A stretch of DNA of 64,000 nucleotides from Casp-actino8 sp964614655 (lineage in GTDB: Bacteria; Actinomycetota; Acidimicrobiia; Acidimicrobiales; Ilumatobacteraceae), in NCBI GenBank assembly GCA_964614655.1, contig CAZTPF010000010.1, positions 1-64,000 on the forward strand, read 5' to 3'. The notes below the pieces were generated by a model. That model was given only the letters and a program-made list of their open reading frames with translations. It ran no database searches and was not told the origin of the DNA. The translations under genes were made by a program, and so were the position numbers. This document shows, piece after piece, positions 63,984-64,000 of the stretch. Position 1 is the first letter of the stretch. Each line of letters opens with the position of its first letter.

Positions 63984-64000
63984 GGAGGACCCCACACATG
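63984..64000 (+). promoter_or_regulatory. Ribosome-binding site and start codon of a gene cut by the window edge
   Basis: GGAGGA (63,984-63,989) is followed eight bases later by ATG at 63,998, the last three bases of the window. By operon order the gene is likely the substrate-binding lipoprotein of the importer, but nothing of its sequence is visible. Confidence 0.45.

Overview
The window is a 64-kb stretch of GC-rich chromosome with a 100-N assembly gap. It looks like ordinary actinomycetote chromosome, most likely class Acidimicrobiia. The grounds are an EtfD-type iron-sulfur reductase, a NamH-like Rieske protein, ethylmalonyl-CoA mutase, F420-type luciferase-family enzymes, an Actinobacteria-style Tad locus, DUF2510, DUF1003 and MpaB (DUF2236) proteins, cell-wall-binding-2 repeats and many GTG starts. 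I see no phage, insertion sequence, CRISPR array or conjugation module. Every stretch longer than about 300 bases without a protein gene is explained; the only one (about 45,482-46,012) holds tandem repeats, the gap, a tRNA-Sec gene and a 24-codon reading frame.

Layout. 0-7 kb: EtfD, a cyclic-nucleotide-binding protein, and the unit lysC - methyltransferase - asd - gpmA (minus strand). 6.9-13.2 kb: cyclophilin, a Gfo/Idh/MocA dehydrogenase coupled to an S51-like protein, 3-hydroxybutyryl-CoA dehydrogenase, aat and ethylmalonyl-CoA mutase. 13.2-20.4 kb, minus strand: oxygenase-like protein, prenyl synthase with LysM lipoprotein, M14 peptidase with xseA and xseB, and DsbB with a TlpA-like thioredoxin and MazG. 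20.4-25.7 kb, plus strand: a rhodanese-ABC permease in one frame, its ATPase, a DUF2510 protein and NamH. 25.7-31.2 kb, minus strand: beta-galactosidase, L,D-transpeptidase, a 2OG oxygenase and GluQ. 31.3-33.2 kb: HNH protein and a secreted cell-wall-binding nuclease. 33.2-41 kb: haloalkane dehalogenase, metallo-hydrolase, asparaginase, AI-2E transporter, MpaB protein, PuuD, YcaQ and a second cyclophilin. 41-44.4 kb: a DksA-like peptide with an epoxide hydrolase, facing a three-gene membrane operon (Bax inhibitor-1, CPBP protease, HExxH membrane protein). 44.5-49.2 kb: sigma factor, tRNA-Sec region and a compact Tad pilus locus. 49.2-54.9 kb: FeS photolyase, choice-of-anchor protein, TerC, NfeD-SPFH pair and tRNA-Ala. 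55-64 kb: two luciferase-like oxidoreductases, an MgtE-N/CBS protein with a DUF1003 partner, Fur, an NAD(P)-binding protein, and cytosine deaminase with an ABC importer that runs off the end.

Two expression patterns run through the window. Genes inside operons start by 4-nt ATGA or GTGA overlaps (lysC/methyltransferase, xseA/xseB, permease/ATPase/DUF2510, gluQ/oxygenase, BI-1/CPBP/HExxH, tadZ-like/tadA/tadB/tadC, nfeD/SPFH and others). Genes at the head of a transcription unit very often carry a TANNNT box exactly 12 to 7 nt before the start codon (13 cases), or one base further away (7 cases). This is what leaderless transcription would look like, and it also settles several start codons.

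The observations I rate highest are: the leaderless -10 signature and a symmetric bidirectional promoter between lysC and the cyclophilin; the tRNA-Sec gene followed by tandem copies of its own 3' end that fell into an assembly gap; the rhodanese-ABC permease fusion; and the BI-1/CPBP/HExxH membrane operon. None is proven to be a new system from sequence alone.
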